This document shows, piece by piece, positions 63,804 to 64,000 of a stretch of 64,000 nucleotides of DNA. The DNA lies in the NCBI RefSeq assembly GCF_947502065.1, contig NZ_CANMYE010000001.1, forward strand, positions 1,535,726 to 1,599,725. Direction: 5' to 3'. This stretch comes from an uncultured Pseudoteredinibacter sp. Its GTDB lineage: Bacteria; Pseudomonadota; Gammaproteobacteria; Pseudomonadales; Cellvibrionaceae. Under the pieces are notes generated by a model. It ran no database searches. It was given only the letters and a program-made list of their open reading frames with translations, and had not been told where the DNA came from. Made by a program: the position numbers and the translations under genes. The first letter of the stretch is position 1, and each line of letters starts with the position of its first letter.

Positions 63804-64000
63804 CTACTGGTTTTCTTGCTCGGCCTGTTCGGCCATCATTTCACGTTCTAATTCTTCGGCGGCGGCTAATTCCGCCTCCTCTTGAGCGATTGCTGCGGCT
63901 AATTCAGCAGCTTCTAGCTCCGATTCGGCTTCGGCTTCGGCTTCGGCTTCGGCTTCGGCTTCGGCTTCGGCTTCGGCTTCGGCTTCGGCTTCGGCTTCGG
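63804..64000 (-). CDS. scpB: Segregation and condensation protein ScpB, 3' end only
   Basis: Partial: only the last 65 codons lie in the window, ending at a TAG at 63804-63806. They encode a Glu/Ala-rich tail: an (EA) repeat, then SELEAAELAAAIAQEEAELAAAEEL and EREMMAEQAEQENQ. ScpB proteins often end in such acidic tails, and the gene immediately precedes rluB, so the assignment rests mainly on gene order. The conserved ScpB domain lies outside the window. Confidence 0.65.
   Translation of the reverse strand, partial: EAEAEAEAEAEAEAEAEAEAEAEAESELEAAELAAAIAQEEAELAAAEELEREMMAEQAEQENQ
63925..64000. repeat. Hexanucleotide tandem repeat (TCGGCT)n in the scpB tail
   Basis: 12.7 perfect copies of TCGGCT to the window edge, continuing beyond it. 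In the coding frame (minus strand) each unit is GCC GAA, giving an Ala-Glu dipeptide run. Copy-number slippage would keep the frame and change tail length by two residues. Confidence 0.95.

Overview
The window is chromosomal DNA from a Gram-negative gammaproteobacterium. The evidence is a System I cytochrome c maturation operon, TonB-dependent receptors, a PilU twitching ATPase, a Fur box, an FNR/Anr-type box, RadD, AlaA, MsrA/MsrB, a QueF of the long two-domain type, and an rluB gene that follows scpB. The receptor N-termini, the pseudomonad-like ccm proteins, the fliK/flhB-like pair beside ccm and moderate GC suggest a marine relative of the Cellvibrionales/Pseudomonadales. That placement is inference; there is no rRNA gene here.

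Layout. 0.3-1.7 kb: pabB. 1.9-7.5 kb: two tandem TonB-dependent receptors. 7.9-13.4 kb: ccmABCDEFG on the minus strand, closed by a terminator with no ccmH or ccmI. 13.6-17.4 kb: a FliK-like and a FlhB-tail-like gene, a mercaptopyruvate sulfurtransferase and a TauE/SafE permease. 17.5-25.5 kb: msrA, an acyl-CoA dehydrogenase, a divergent Lrp regulator/ornithine-lysine decarboxylase pair, a PanP-like decarboxylase and radD. 25.5-28.4 kb: small accessory genes (ASCH, VOC, a lipoprotein, an esterase). 28.8-33.5 kb: a three-gene 2-oxoacid:acceptor oxidoreductase with a GltD-like iron-sulfur flavoprotein. 34-35.1 kb: pilU.

The most unusual part is 35.25-37.72 kb. Two identical tRNA-Arg(ACG) genes face each other, each with its own promoter and a 63-nt palindromic terminator. 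Between them lies a 2.1-kb segment with about 120-bp imperfect terminal inverted repeats. It carries a RES/Xre-type toxin-antitoxin pair and two small unknown genes, and no transposase. The terminal repeats fold into three hairpins, and two stems differ between the copies only by compensatory base pairs. A related hairpin array lies beside each copy of a duplicated tRNA-Glu/tRNA-Gly operon at 52.3-53.7 kb, and again one stem varies by a compensatory pair. I read this as a family of structured, tRNA-associated repeats, one pair of which bounds a toxin-antitoxin cargo.

37.9-43.3 kb: a Fur-box-controlled helical-repeat gene, a split aerotaxis system (CZB-type chemoreceptor plus separate PAS protein) with a perfect FNR/Anr-type site upstream, a cysteine-peptidase-like protein, a secreted protein, and tadA with a DUF1653 gene. 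TadA is the enzyme expected to convert A34 of the two tRNA-Arg(ACG) copies to inosine. 43.3-52.1 kb: a crotonase, envelope proteins, tRNA-Ser(GGA), a YdjA-type nitroreductase, a membrane adenylate cyclase, queF, a YadGH-type ABC exporter and a small conserved protein. 54-64 kb: a membrane protein, DUF1499, msrB with a 3-methyladenine glycosylase, alaA, a methyltransferase, a NAD-kinase-like protein paired with a CbiM-like permease, a diguanylate cyclase, rluB, and the 3' end of scpB, which contains a hexanucleotide repeat running off the window.
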